A stretch of 64,000 nt of DNA from Chryseobacterium sp. Leaf180. GTDB taxonomy: Bacteria; Bacteroidota; Bacteroidia; Flavobacteriales; Weeksellaceae. The notes beneath the pieces are model-generated. The model worked only from the letters and a program-made list of their open reading frames with translations. It had not been told where the DNA came from and searched no databases. The stretch covers positions 90,441 through 154,440 of the forward strand of contig NZ_LMPJ01000001.1 in assembly GCF_001424585.1 (NCBI RefSeq), written 5' to 3'. The position numbers and the translations under genes are program-made. Numbering within the stretch: the first letter of the stretch is position 1; each line of letters starts with the position of its first letter. Shown one piece after another: positions 8,339 to 17,322 of this stretch.

Positions 8339-9730
8339 ATGAGCAGAATCAGAATTGTAAAGGGAAAGATTTATGAAAAAGTTGGCGGCGATCTAAAGTA
8401 TTATTCTGAAGCGGATATTACAGAAATTGCTTCCGAAACCTACGCTGAGCAAAGTGGTAAAGAAATCTCTCATACAGGAAATCCCAGCAAACCAACTGCC
8501 GGCGAAATAAAAGCGAAATGTTTGGTGATGTTCCGCCCTCACGATCTCTATAAAGATAAACCTGATTTTGGCTTTGACTGGTTGAGATCCGGCGATTCCG
8601 GACAAAAAGGAGACAATTGGTTTGGAGAAATTATGGGCTTGCATTATGAAGAAGCGAGTTGTATTACACCATATAAAGATACTAATGCCTGGAGCAGGAA
8701 TGGAAAACAAAATCCGGATGGATATTTCAAGAAAGATTTGGCGATGTATGACAAAAAATTAAAAAGTTATAAAAGCTTTACAATTTCTTGGAAAAAAATC
8801 AATAAAAAGCCATACTTGTATCCTATACCAACGCTCACCCTTTTGAAAGGAAAATCTGCTTTATTTAACTTAAAAATCGAAATACAGGAAAAACCAAAGA
8901 AATTAACTTTTGAGTTTAAAGATAAAAAGGCGGAAGATTACTTAAGTCTAAATATCAAAGAGATAGGTGATGTGCGAAAAGGAAAATATGACAAGTATAA
9001 TTATTTTAAAATCACCTGTAAAAAAAGTTTTGATCAGGAACAATTTCTCTACGTGAAAGCAGATGGGGAGATTTGTGGAGCGATCAGAATACACCCAAAT
9101 TCAAGTGCTTTCCTAAAAAATATCAATGTGGTTTTCCTTAATGTCAGCACAGATATTTCAGGTGTCATAAAAACGGGACGTCCTGTTGCGGGGGGGAAAG
9201 AATTTTTTATCAATTGTTGCAATCAGGCATTGTTGATCCCAAACATTATCGAAGAAAAAACGCCGCTGGACTGTACCGGAAATATATTCTTTAATAAATT
9301 CAAGTCAAAATTTACCGGTCCGTCTGTACTGCAAAATGGAAAACCAGGTCAAAAAGTCACCAGCAGTGATGGGATGAAAGATTATCTGGAGGGCAAGCTC
9401 AAAGATCAGTTCGGAGATAAGTATAAAGGTTATTTTGTGCTCTACTTTATAGGAGAAGAATCAAAATGGAACGGTTTTTCAAATTACGGATGGACAACCT
9501 GCGTTCAGTTTGCAACCCATAATAAGGCGACGATTGCCCACGAAACCATACACGCCCTTCATCTGCCTCACACCTTTGCAAGTGTGGATCAGGATAAGGC
9601 TGTAAGAAAATATACCTACAAAGCAAAAAACACTAATAATTTGATGGATTACAGCCATTTAGCAGGAATTGAAAGATTTTGTTTATTTATCTGGCAGTGG
9701 AATGTCTTAAATAAAAGGATCAAAATTTAA
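8339..9730 (+). CDS. VgrG-linked metzincin-like metallopeptidase, candidate T6SS effector 1
   Basis: The 463-residue protein has a C-terminal zinc motif HETIHALHLPH (His401, Glu402, His405, His411) and a Met-turn NLMDYSH (Met436). These are the two signatures of metzincin peptidases, except that the usual Gly of HExxHxxGxxH is His408. The first 52 residues are nearly identical to those of the second effector (46 of 52 identical), suggesting a shared loading or recognition module; the middle holds two beta-rich Ig-like stretches. There is no signal peptide, as expected of cargo carried by the spike. A lipoprotein gene follows 23 bp later as likely immunity. Substrate unknown. A run of seven G occurs at 9190-9196. 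Confidence 0.7.
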   Translation: MSRIRIVKGKIYEKVGGDLKYYSEADITEIASETYAEQSGKEISHTGNPSKPTAGEIKAKCLVMFRPHDLYKDKPDFGFDWLRSGDSGQKGDNWFGEIMGLHYEEASCITPYKDTNAWSRNGKQNPDGYFKKDLAMYDKKLKSYKSFTISWKKINKKPYLYPIPTLTLLKGKSALFNLKIEIQEKPKKLTFEFKDKKAEDYLSLNIKEIGDVRKGKYDKYNYFKITCKKSFDQEQFLYVKADGEICGAIRIHPNSSAFLKNINVVFLNVSTDISGVIKTGRPVAGGKEFFINCCNQALLIPNIIEEKTPLDCTGNIFFNKFKSKFTGPSVLQNGKPGQKVTSSDGMKDYLEGKLKDQFGDKYKGYFVLYFIGEESKWNGFSNYGWTTCVQFATHNKATIAHETIHALHLPHTFASVDQDKAVRKYTYKAKNTNNLMDYSHLAGIERFCLFIWQWNVLNKRIKI

Positions 9731-9753
9731 AAGTAATTTTTAAAATCTGAACA

Positions 9754-10416
9754 ATGAAAGTAATTAACAAAATGATTTATGTAAGTCTCATCTTTATTTT
9801 AATTTCATGTGACGGACAAAATAAAAATAACAATTCAACCGATCATAAAGCAAAAAATAAAATGACAGAACAATTTGATTTTAAAGCGTATGAAAAGAGA
9901 ACGTCTGCTGTTCACAGAATTACAAAAAATGATACCATTATTGAAATGACCTTCATTGAAAACAAAATTGGAACCTACACTGAAATCCCTCCGAAACCAT
10001 CTTTCTTGACCATTTATAAAGAGTTTTACAGCAATGGATCTATCAAAAAGAAGGAAACATATATCGGCGAACGCACAAAAGTCGGCATATCAGAATATTA
10101 TGATAATGATGGAAATGTAGAAAAAGTGGATGAAGATAAAAAATTTGGAAAAGTAAAATATCCGCAAGTATTGCAGTTTTTAGAACAGAAAGGTATTATC
10201 AACACCAAAACTGGAGACGGGAAATTTGATAAAGATGAGAGGCCAAAATTTGAATTGGCCTTTGATGATAAAAATGGCAGAAAGGAATGGATCATTTCGA
10301 TTAAAAATGGACAGAAAAACGATAATCCTGATTTTAGTGGAGGAGAACCCGTGGCTTTTGTTGATTTGGAGTATAAAATGGATGGAGAAACCGGCAAAGT
10401 TGAAGAAATAAAATAA
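9754..10416 (+). CDS. Lipoprotein, likely immunity protein for metallopeptidase effector 1
   Basis: The 220-residue protein has a lipobox LISC (Cys19) followed by DGQ. Its periplasmic part contains an IYKEFYSNG unit of the MORN/YwqK type. It is paralogous to 13354-14043, sharing the MTE(Q/K)FD segment, the IYKEFY unit, a (Y/N)P(Q/E)VL(Q/F) segment and the C-terminal (G)xVxEI(K/R). Each paralog directly follows one of the two paralogous peptidases, which is the main evidence for effector-immunity pairing. A membrane anchor facing the periplasm fits a periplasm-acting toxin. The immunity role is inferred. An alternative start is Met7. Confidence 0.6.
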   Translation: MKVINKMIYVSLIFILISCDGQNKNNNSTDHKAKNKMTEQFDFKAYEKRTSAVHRITKNDTIIEMTFIENKIGTYTEIPPKPSFLTIYKEFYSNGSIKKKETYIGERTKVGISEYYDNDGNVEKVDEDKKFGKVKYPQVLQFLEQKGIINTKTGDGKFDKDERPKFELAFDDKNGRKEWIISIKNGQKNDNPDFSGGEPVAFVDLEYKMDGETGKVEEIK

Positions 10417-10503
10417 GGCTTAGCAAATTTTTATTAATCGGATTTTGTGCAGTAGGAAATCATAATGACACAGATATGAAAGATATAGATTAATCAATTA
10501 ATA

Positions 10504-11763
10504 ATGAAACTTAATAATAAATTTTCTACATTAATCAAAGCGCTTATATTAGCTAATACGTTATTAAGTTGTAATTCAAATAGCCAAAATATGCAGGAAA
10601 ACAATAAAGAAGTTGAAAAGTTTAATTCATCTGAACTTTATCCAAATAACAAAGTTGCATTTACTAAAAGTGGCGAAAAAACTGTTTTTTACAACGCTGC
10701 AAACGAACATTTGATTTATGCAGAAATTAATCATAAAACCAATCAATATAAAATAAATAATGTCGATTTATTTCCTGCTGAAGATTTACTCCAAATTAAC
10801 GATTTCAATTATTTTTTACCAAAAAAATATTCGACTTTTTATAAATATCCTATAGGCCAAAGCGGCACATCAGGTGGAGATTTTTTTACGACTATAGAAT
10901 TCAATGAATTAGGATTAATAAAAAGTATTGATAAAAATCTGCCGAGTGCTAATCATAAATATATCTACACATACAATAAATTTGCTCAATTATTAAGAAT
11001 TTTTGAAGATAAACTCTTAAATAAAACATTATTGGAAAATAAGTATGATGAAAACGGAAGACTTATTTTTCAGGAAAAAAATTATGAAGAATTAATAGCA
11101 AAAAAGGAATTGATCTACGGAAAAGAAGGCAGAATTTTAAAAGAAAATATCAAAGAAGAAAAAATTGCGCCTAATGGACGAATTAAAAGTGACCTATCGT
11201 ATACACTTAATTATGAGTACAATAAAGCAGGGCAAATTGACAAAAAACAGAGCAAAGATTCTAATTTTGTTGAACAATTTCAATACGATTCGAATGGCCG
11301 GATTATTAATTTTGTGAAATATTCGGCAGAAATAGACAAAGATAATCCTGATAAACTGATCAATATTTTTGTAAAAAAAACATATCATTACGCCAACGAA
11401 AAGCTTGCAGAAGAAAAAGTTTATGAATATCAAATCGTGAACGCTTCTATTTTGGTCAATAAAAAATGGCAGCCCTTAAATATTGATCAGCAACGAAAAA
11501 TGGCTTGGGAAAAATTAAATGATACTAACGAGATGCCAACTACGGAGATTGAGAGATTATATAAATACAATGAAGACAGCATCATTGTAAGTATTAATCA
11601 TTTTAATTTTGCCAACAGAGTTGTTGATGGTAAAGCAAAATTAGAAAAGGATCTCAGCAATGCAGAATCTATTAAATTTTCATTTGATAATTCCGGGAAA
11701 ATTATAAAAAAAGAAACTACTGATAAAAATAGAGGAATGACGGTGGAATACTATTCTTATTGA
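10504..11763 (+). CDS. Lipoprotein with YD/MORN-like repeats, function unknown
   Basis: The 419-residue protein has an N-terminal signal and a candidate lipobox LLSC (Cys23). Several repeats of the form YDxNGR(L/I) follow (YDENGRLIF, YGKEGRIL, YNKAGQI, YDSNGRIINF). These resemble YD-repeat or MORN-variant modules found in Bacteroidetes lipoproteins. It lies between the two effector-immunity pairs on the same strand, 87 bp after the first immunity gene. It is AT-richer than vgrG. It could be an additional immunity protein or cargo of the same duplication. No function can be assigned from sequence. Confidence 0.5.
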   Translation: MKLNNKFSTLIKALILANTLLSCNSNSQNMQENNKEVEKFNSSELYPNNKVAFTKSGEKTVFYNAANEHLIYAEINHKTNQYKINNVDLFPAEDLLQINDFNYFLPKKYSTFYKYPIGQSGTSGGDFFTTIEFNELGLIKSIDKNLPSANHKYIYTYNKFAQLLRIFEDKLLNKTLLENKYDENGRLIFQEKNYEELIAKKELIYGKEGRILKENIKEEKIAPNGRIKSDLSYTLNYEYNKAGQIDKKQSKDSNFVEQFQYDSNGRIINFVKYSAEIDKDNPDKLINIFVKKTYHYANEKLAEEKVYEYQIVNASILVNKKWQPLNIDQQRKMAWEKLNDTNEMPTTEIERLYKYNEDSIIVSINHFNFANRVVDGKAKLEKDLSNAESIKFSFDNSGKIIKKETTDKNRGMTVEYYSY

Positions 11764-11954
11764 CAAATGATAGATGCATAATTCGAAGACGTATGATTAG
11801 AGCAAGTTACAGAAAGAGCGAATTATTAAACTTCGTGAAAGTGCAGAGACAAAAATATGTTCTTAACGACAATATGATAGGATATATTTTATAGAAGAAA
11901 ATAAATACCACTGAAGGCAAATTTCTAAAATTGTCAGAAAGTCCCCTTTAATAA

Positions 11955-12020
11955 TAAAAGATGCGTAGGGAAGTATAAATAACCGCATTGTAAAAAAGGG
12001 AAGTCACATTAAAAACGATC
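11955..12020 (+). pseudogene. Decayed copy of the vgrG 3' end
   Basis: The sequence AAAGATGCG.AGGGA...ATAACCG...AGGGAA.TCACATTAAAAA before the second effector matches the last codons and stop region of vgrG (8271-8330) with scattered substitutions. One CAG codon is TAG here, and a base is missing near the end. As in the intact locus, it ends just before the effector start codon. This points to a duplicated vgrG-tail/effector junction. Weaker similarity may extend upstream to about 11910. Confidence 0.65.
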
Positions 12021-12022
12021 CG

Positions 12023-13357
12023 ATGAGCAGAACCAGAATTGTAAAGGGAAAGATTTATGAGAAGATTGGCGGCGATCTGAAGTATTATTCGGAAGCGGAT
12101 ATTACAGAAATTGCCTCCGAAACTTATGCAGAACAAAGTACCAAAGGAATCTCGCACGTCGGAAATCCGGGGAAACCTCTTCCACCAAGTACCCAAGCTA
12201 AATGTGTGATACATTTCCGGACGGATCAGAATTATAAAAATGCACCGGCTTTTGGATTCGACTGGATCAGAATAGCAGATACAGGATATGCGGGTGATGT
12301 CTGGTATTTGAATTATGTTGGTAAGTACAGAGATCCTGGTGATAATACCAAACTTAAACAAGTCTATTACAACGGTGTTTTTCTGAAAAGTGCTCAGGAA
12401 TTTAATAAGATTACCGGCACATTCGAAAGATTAGTTTTGGAGGCACAAAAAAATGCAGGCAATTCTGATCACGTTTATTATGTTCCAAAAATGACTTTGC
12501 GAAAAGATAAAACGGCAGATCTCATCCTTAAAATTAAAATAGATGAGGCACCAAAGGAACTGAAACTGGATTATGATAAGTCTGTATTCGAAATCAGTGA
12601 TTTTCAGAATGATGAAATTACGAATAAAAGCAAAGGAAACAGGACAATTCCTATTAAGATCAAATGCAAAAATATCTTTAATATTCAAAAAAGTATAACA
12701 ATTCTCGCAGATAAACAGGTTTGTGGAAAACTGAACATTTTACCCAATAATTTCAGTTATAATTTAAAAGTCGTTTTCGTAACAGTGACTACAAAAATCA
12801 ACGGGGCTGTACAGACGGGAACTGTGGCTAATGCTGAAAAAATAAAGCTTAAACAGGTTTTGGCTCAGTCTTATATTGAAAGTAATGTTGAAGAAGACAC
12901 TTTGGATCTTTCCGGTTTTTTTGCTTCCAGCTGGTTCAACTGGTGGTACACACAGAACGGTCAGGTGAAAACGCACGAACTTCACAAGTATCTGAATGAA
13001 AAAATACATTCCAAAAACGATAAATACAGAGATTATTTCAAGATTTACGTATTCGGTTCCTCTTCAGGAGGCCTCAATGGCATCGCAGAAGATGTCGGTC
13101 ACGTAAAAAGTGCGATTGTTTTTCCTGGCAGATTGACCAGTGATCCGAGTTTAGGAAGTTCCGTGCACGAAATGCTTCATGCGATAGGTCTGTTTCATAC
13201 TTTCGATAATGATTCTGCCTTTACTTTTGAAAGGGCGGTTTTGGATAATGTAATGGATTACTCTCATTGGAACCATATTAACAGAATTTCTACAACACAC
13301 TGGCAGTGGAGATTACTGCAAGGCAGGTTGGGAAGTTATAAAACAGTGGCAAGATGA
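12023..13357 (+). CDS. Metzincin-like metallopeptidase, candidate T6SS effector 2
   Basis: The 444-residue protein carries a complete metzincin motif HEMLHAIGLFH (His382, Glu383, His386, Gly389, His392) and Met-turn NVMDYSH (Met411). It is a paralog of 8339-9730: residues 1-52 are almost identical, the FGFDW(I/L)R block and the Ig-like middle are recognisable, and the catalytic part diverges. No signal peptide is present. It overlaps its downstream lipoprotein gene by 4 bp (ATGA), so effector and immunity are probably translationally coupled. A remnant of a vgrG tail precedes it, so this gene probably arose as an orphan cassette that still uses the nearby VgrG. Confidence 0.7.
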   Translation: MSRTRIVKGKIYEKIGGDLKYYSEADITEIASETYAEQSTKGISHVGNPGKPLPPSTQAKCVIHFRTDQNYKNAPAFGFDWIRIADTGYAGDVWYLNYVGKYRDPGDNTKLKQVYYNGVFLKSAQEFNKITGTFERLVLEAQKNAGNSDHVYYVPKMTLRKDKTADLILKIKIDEAPKELKLDYDKSVFEISDFQNDEITNKSKGNRTIPIKIKCKNIFNIQKSITILADKQVCGKLNILPNNFSYNLKVVFVTVTTKINGAVQTGTVANAEKIKLKQVLAQSYIESNVEEDTLDLSGFFASSWFNWWYTQNGQVKTHELHKYLNEKIHSKNDKYRDYFKIYVFGSSSGGLNGIAEDVGHVKSAIVFPGRLTSDPSLGSSVHEMLHAIGLFHTFDNDSAFTFERAVLDNVMDYSHWNHINRISTTHWQWRLLQGRLGSYKTVAR

Positions 13358-14043
13358 TGAATAAAATAGCAACTTTTATTGTAATCCTTTTTCTTACAGG
13401 ATGTAACGGACAGGAAAAAAAAGAATCTAAAAACAAATCAATGACAGAAAAATTTGATATTGTTCAGTTTGACCGGGATAGAACGACCGTTTATGACGGT
13501 GACACAATGACTTCGGCTTCGGCTACAGATACGGTGAAAGACGGAATCAGAACCAGAATATTATCTGATGAGTTCTATATCGAAAAAATAGAATCCGAAA
13601 AAGAGCCTTTCGGCATTTATAAAGAATTTTATAAAGACGGAAATCTGAAAAAATTGGCGTCTAAGATGCTCGTAAGTTACATAGATGGTTTTGCCCCTTG
13701 GGGAAAAGTATATGAATACGACAAAAATTCTAAACTTAATAACGAGACTGATTATGCAAAAGTGTATCAGAATGTAAAAGTGAATCCTGAGGTACTTTTT
13801 AAGATTTTAAAAGATAATAAGATATTTGATACTGATAATCCGGCAAAGCACAGACTGTCAGTCTGGTTTCATGATCAAACTTTGAAGTCAAAAGAAATGG
13901 TCTTTAACAGACTGAAATACGAGGCGGGAGAAAATCCGTTTTGGGAAGTGATCCGAGATTACAGATTGCATGATGAAGAATCGGTAAATGAGAAAGTTTT
14001 CAAAATAGATGCGGTATCAGGAACTGTGAAAGAAATTAGATAA
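13354..14043 (+). CDS. Lipoprotein, likely immunity protein for metallopeptidase effector 2
   Basis: The 229-residue protein has lipobox LTGC (Cys17) followed by NGQ. It contains a GIYKEFYKDG unit of the MORN/YwqK type and ends in VSGTVKEIR, both shared with the paralog at 9754-10416. The start codon overlaps the effector stop codon (ATGA). Coupling with the peptidase plus a periplasm-facing lipid anchor supports an immunity role, which is inferred rather than shown. A second in-frame ATG lies 3 bp downstream of the first. Confidence 0.6.
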   Translation: MMNKIATFIVILFLTGCNGQEKKESKNKSMTEKFDIVQFDRDRTTVYDGDTMTSASATDTVKDGIRTRILSDEFYIEKIESEKEPFGIYKEFYKDGNLKKLASKMLVSYIDGFAPWGKVYEYDKNSKLNNETDYAKVYQNVKVNPEVLFKILKDNKIFDTDNPAKHRLSVWFHDQTLKSKEMVFNRLKYEAGENPFWEVIRDYRLHDEESVNEKVFKIDAVSGTVKEIR

Positions 14044-14099
14044 TGCTGAATTGTATAACTGCATAATCTATAATTTAAAAAGCAGAAATAAATTGTAGA

Positions 14100-14561
14100 A
14101 TGAAACTGACTGCACCAAAAAATAATATAATCTCTTGTTTTCTAATTATAATAACCTTTGTATCCTGCGAAAAGACAGCGGTAAAAAATTATAATGAAAC
14201 AGACTGTGAAAGATATGTAGCTGCGAAAGGTGGATTTTACATAGACATTTATTTGAAAAATATAAATGAAAGTGACATTTTATTTAGACTTGGTGAGAAG
14301 GAATTTTTTCCTGAAAAAAAAGAAACAGATTTAACCAAAACCAGTTTTTTTATCTCAGAGAAAATTAAATTAAGCGATACTCTCGAGTGTATCATTAATA
14401 ACAAAAGTTTTAAAATTTACGATTTTAAGAACATTACGGAAAGCGCATTAGACAGCAGGAATCATAAAAAAATTGAGATTTGTCGTTTTTCAACAGCGCA
14501 AATTAACGGAGCAAAGATATCGGATTCACGTAATAATATTTTGAAGATATATTTAAATTGA
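14100..14561 (+). CDS. Small lipoprotein of unknown function
   Basis: The 153-residue protein has a hydrophobic N-terminus ending TFVSC (Cys23) and a short beta-rich periplasmic part (FYIDIYLKN, FRLGEKEFF). I recognise no family. It follows the second immunity gene by 56 bp on the same strand and precedes a broken membrane-protein gene. It is probably another accessory or immunity-type gene of the island. Confidence 0.5.
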   Translation: MKLTAPKNNIISCFLIIITFVSCEKTAVKNYNETDCERYVAAKGGFYIDIYLKNINESDILFRLGEKEFFPEKKETDLTKTSFFISEKIKLSDTLECIINNKSFKIYDFKNITESALDSRNHKKIEICRFSTAQINGAKISDSRNNILKIYLN

Positions 14562-14597
14562 TTACATTATAAAGACACACAAAATTGCAACAGTAAT

Positions 14598-15027
14598 ATG
14601 AACTACGCAAAAACAGCCGTCGCGAGTCTTTTATTTTTTGCTTTTGTCTTTGCACACGCCTATCTTTCTATGATATATCTATCTTCACAGCCTTCGTCAT
14701 CATGTGTGGAATGTTCGTATTTGAAAGATGTTTGGTATTTTCCCTCATCTCCATATTAGTCATTCCGGTAGTAAATCTTTTTCAGAAAAAATATAAAATT
14801 GGAATTATTTTGACATCTCTGGTGACAGGAATTTTTTTGTTCTAATCGTCTTTTTTATCAATCTCAGTATTTTTCAGGATCGGGAATCATCCTGGAGTTC
14901 GTACAGTACAGAAGATGAGTTGCTGTCAGTTTTCTTTGAATCTTACCTTTATTTGATCTTTGGTGGAATTGTAATTTCTGTGGTTTTTTATCAGAGCTTT
15001 AAATTATGGGAAAGAAAAAATTCTTGA
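14598..15027 (+). pseudogene. Frameshifted small membrane protein gene
   Basis: Three reading frames together encode one plausible protein of about 140 residues. The first begins at ATG 14598 (hydrophobic VASLLFFAFVFAHAYLS) and stops at 14757. The second frame carries FTAFVIMCGMFVFERC through VTGIFLF and stops near 14844. The third carries LIVFFINLSIFQ through YLIFGGIVISVVFYQSF and stops at TGA 15025-15027. The joined product has about four membrane helices. The breaks lie near 14660 and at the poly-T around 14834, so the second could be a sequencing error. It lies at the 3' edge of the + strand cassette. Confidence 0.55.
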
Positions 15028-15401
15028 TTTTTTGGTAAAAAAGTGGCAATGAAATGGTTGTACGCTGAAGATCTGTCCTAAAGGCTGTAAAAGAAATTTG
15101 GTAAATTTACAGGTAAGCGAATAAATCGATTTTACAGGTGTTTTTTAGTTTAAAGCAAAATTTACATTTTCAGATATTTACTTCATCTTTAATCCACTGA
15201 TTTTCAAAGATTATAGAGGTGACCGTTTTTGAATTCAACGTAATATTATAATTACGATTAATTAAAAATGATCTATTTAATTTCGAACTTTAGGAAGTGT
15301 TGTTTTATCTCCATACTTTCATGACGATAAAATTATTTAAAAAAATAACAAAGAAAATATTTTTTCCATTTTTAAGTAACTATTTAGACATTTTTTTTTA
15401 G
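15028..15401. other. AT-rich intergenic region between convergent gene groups
   Basis: This stretch separates the + strand effector cassettes from the - strand lipoprotein array. I see no coding frame worth reporting and no convincing hairpin with a T-run. Confidence 0.5.
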
Positions 15402-16052
15402 TTAAAGTCTAATGAATTTCCCTTCAGAATTTATCTTGTATCTCACAATTTGCTTTTTAGGAACAGGATTTTCATTTTCACCGACGATATCTCCTGCTTC
15501 ATTAACTACTAATTTATCCACTGAAAATTTTGTAATTTCTATGGTTCCACCCGGATTAATCTTAAAATTTCTGTAGTATTCTGTTTCGAATGTAAATCTA
15601 CTGTCCAAAAGTAATTTATCAACCAATCGATCTTTAACAAAACTGTTTAACTGGATATTTAATATTTTGGAATCATTTTCGCCAAAAGTGTTATATATAA
15701 TCAGTTGACATTTGTTCTGATTTGGGAAATTGAAAGTCTCCAAATCGTAATATTTATCTTTAGCTGACGGTTTTATTTCAAAGTCATTTTCTTTCAATGG
15801 TAAGGGTATTTCCTCGGGAGAGAAATAATGCTCAACCAGTTTTTTACTGTTTATTACAGGATCGCTGGAAGTGATGTCAGATCTGTAATATTTTTTAACT
15901 TCATCTGAAGTATATGGCAAATTATTACTCATTGTTTCTACTTTTGCCGGGTTATCTTTTTTAGCGTGGATGTTTGAAGTTGTTTTATTTCCCTGACAGG
16001 AAAAAAACATTATCAAAATAGTGCAAAATAATATGTTTAAATTTTTCATCAT
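15402..16052 (-). CDS. Lipoprotein of unknown function, last gene of the lipoprotein array
   Basis: The 216-residue protein has lipobox FFSC (Cys19). It has a Lys/Asn-rich spacer and then a beta-rich domain ending with KKQIVRYKINSEGKFIRL. That closing strand resembles the ends of the paralogous lipoproteins at 19933 (GEGKIIRQ) and 25139 (DDGKFVKM), so a distant relationship is possible. It is the most downstream member of the - strand array that begins at 26020. No recognised domain. An immunity role is inferred from the array only. Confidence 0.5.
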   Translation of the reverse strand: MMKNLNILFCTILIMFFSCQGNKTTSNIHAKKDNPAKVETMSNNLPYTSDEVKKYYRSDITSSDPVINSKKLVEHYFSPEEIPLPLKENDFEIKPSAKDKYYDLETFNFPNQNKCQLIIYNTFGENDSKILNIQLNSFVKDRLVDKLLLDSRFTFETEYYRNFKINPGGTIEITKFSVDKLVVNEAGDIVGENENPVPKKQIVRYKINSEGKFIRL

Positions 16053-16187
16053 TTATTTCTTTAAGATTAGGAGAAAAATTTTGTAGGTGTAAATGATGGT
16101 GATTTTTTTTCATTACCTCAATGTTTAATTATCTGTAGCCTCAATGGGAATGATCTTGATCTACATTTGTCGCTTTTCCTGTTATTC

Positions 16188-17226
16188 TTATTTTATTTTG
16201 CTTCTGTGCACAAATCCTTGTTTACCTTCTTTTGTTTTAATCAGAAGCCAATCTCCGGAATTATCCAAAACCTGGATATGCGAACCGGATTTTATCTTTT
16301 CTAAGATTTCAGAACTTTTATCCTTATCTTTCCTTAAATTCGTATATCCATCGGGATCCTGAATCTTATTGTCAGCAAAATATTTTTCCATTAAAGTCGA
16401 GATCTCCGTTATTTTTGATTTGGACTTTAGGTAGCTTTCATAACCATCCTGTTTATTTTCTTTTATTTTTTCTTCAGAGTTTTTTTTAGTTTCCGAAGCT
16501 ATGAGCAATTCTTTTTCAGAAATGATATATTGGTTGTTTATGAGAACTTTCACTGCATCCATATCTTCCTGTTGGATAGCGAAATGCATTAGTTGGTTTA
16601 GGCGGTTGGCATTTATTTTATATTTGGAAATGAAATACTGCAGCCAACTGCTGTCTGAATAATACTGCACATCAAAAAATGTCTCGTTATTGATAAGATA
16701 AGTCAAGTTTCCGATATCAAAATCTTCTGTCGTAGGATATTCATTTTCGAATATCTGCAGCTTTGTTTTAAAGACTTTTATCTCTTCCGTGTTATCCGTC
16801 AAATCATCAGGAGCAAATTTGATTATCGTTCCTTCATTAAAAATGTCAGAAAATTTTACGTTTTGACTTGCTGTCTTTTGCTTTTTATTATGACTAATTT
16901 TTTTGTCAATTGGTATCAGTTTATCCTCAACTGTATCGTACAGGAAAACATTGCAATTTTTGTCAGCATAATACAGATTAAGCGTTGAGATGTGAAACTC
17001 ATCATTTGCAGCCTGTTTAAAAACTTTGTAAACATTACCTTGTATCCGTATAGGTCTGATAAATAATGGTTTTTTTCTCTTTAGAAAGTTGAATGCTATC
17101 TTTTATCGTCTGTGGCAGCTTTTTTATTTTACTTATGATTTCATCATCCGTACATTTTTCATTTTTCTGTCCATTGCAGGAATTGGTTACCATCAGAAAA
17201 CAAAGCAAGATTATCTGTATTCTCAT
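16188..17226 (-). pseudogene. Frameshift-split SH3b-domain lipoprotein gene
   Basis: An N-terminal part starts at 17226 (lipobox TNSC, Cys17, then NGQ) and stops at TAA 17035-17037. The next frame is open from at least 17040 down to 16188. Removing one T in the AGGTAATG at 17034-17041 joins them into one protein of about 346 residues. The rest includes an ankyrin-like stretch (MHFAIQQEDMDAVKVLINN) and a C-terminal bacterial SH3 domain (GYTNLRKDK...GFVHRSKIK). The SH3 domain is 42/54 identical to that of 18608-19654, and total length matches (348), while N-terminal parts differ. The downstream piece alone would start at a TTG and lack a signal peptide. Confidence 0.7.
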
Positions 17227-17322
17227 TTTAATTGGTTTAATAATTAAGAGTATTTGATAACGGATTGACTTTTTAAATGTGTTTAATAAAATGTAAAAAC
17301 TATATTTTCGGTTTATAAATCT

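Noticed and set aside
9190..9196. Seven-G run as a phase-variation switch in effector 1
   Set aside because: A single short tract without evidence of length variation; kept only as a remark.
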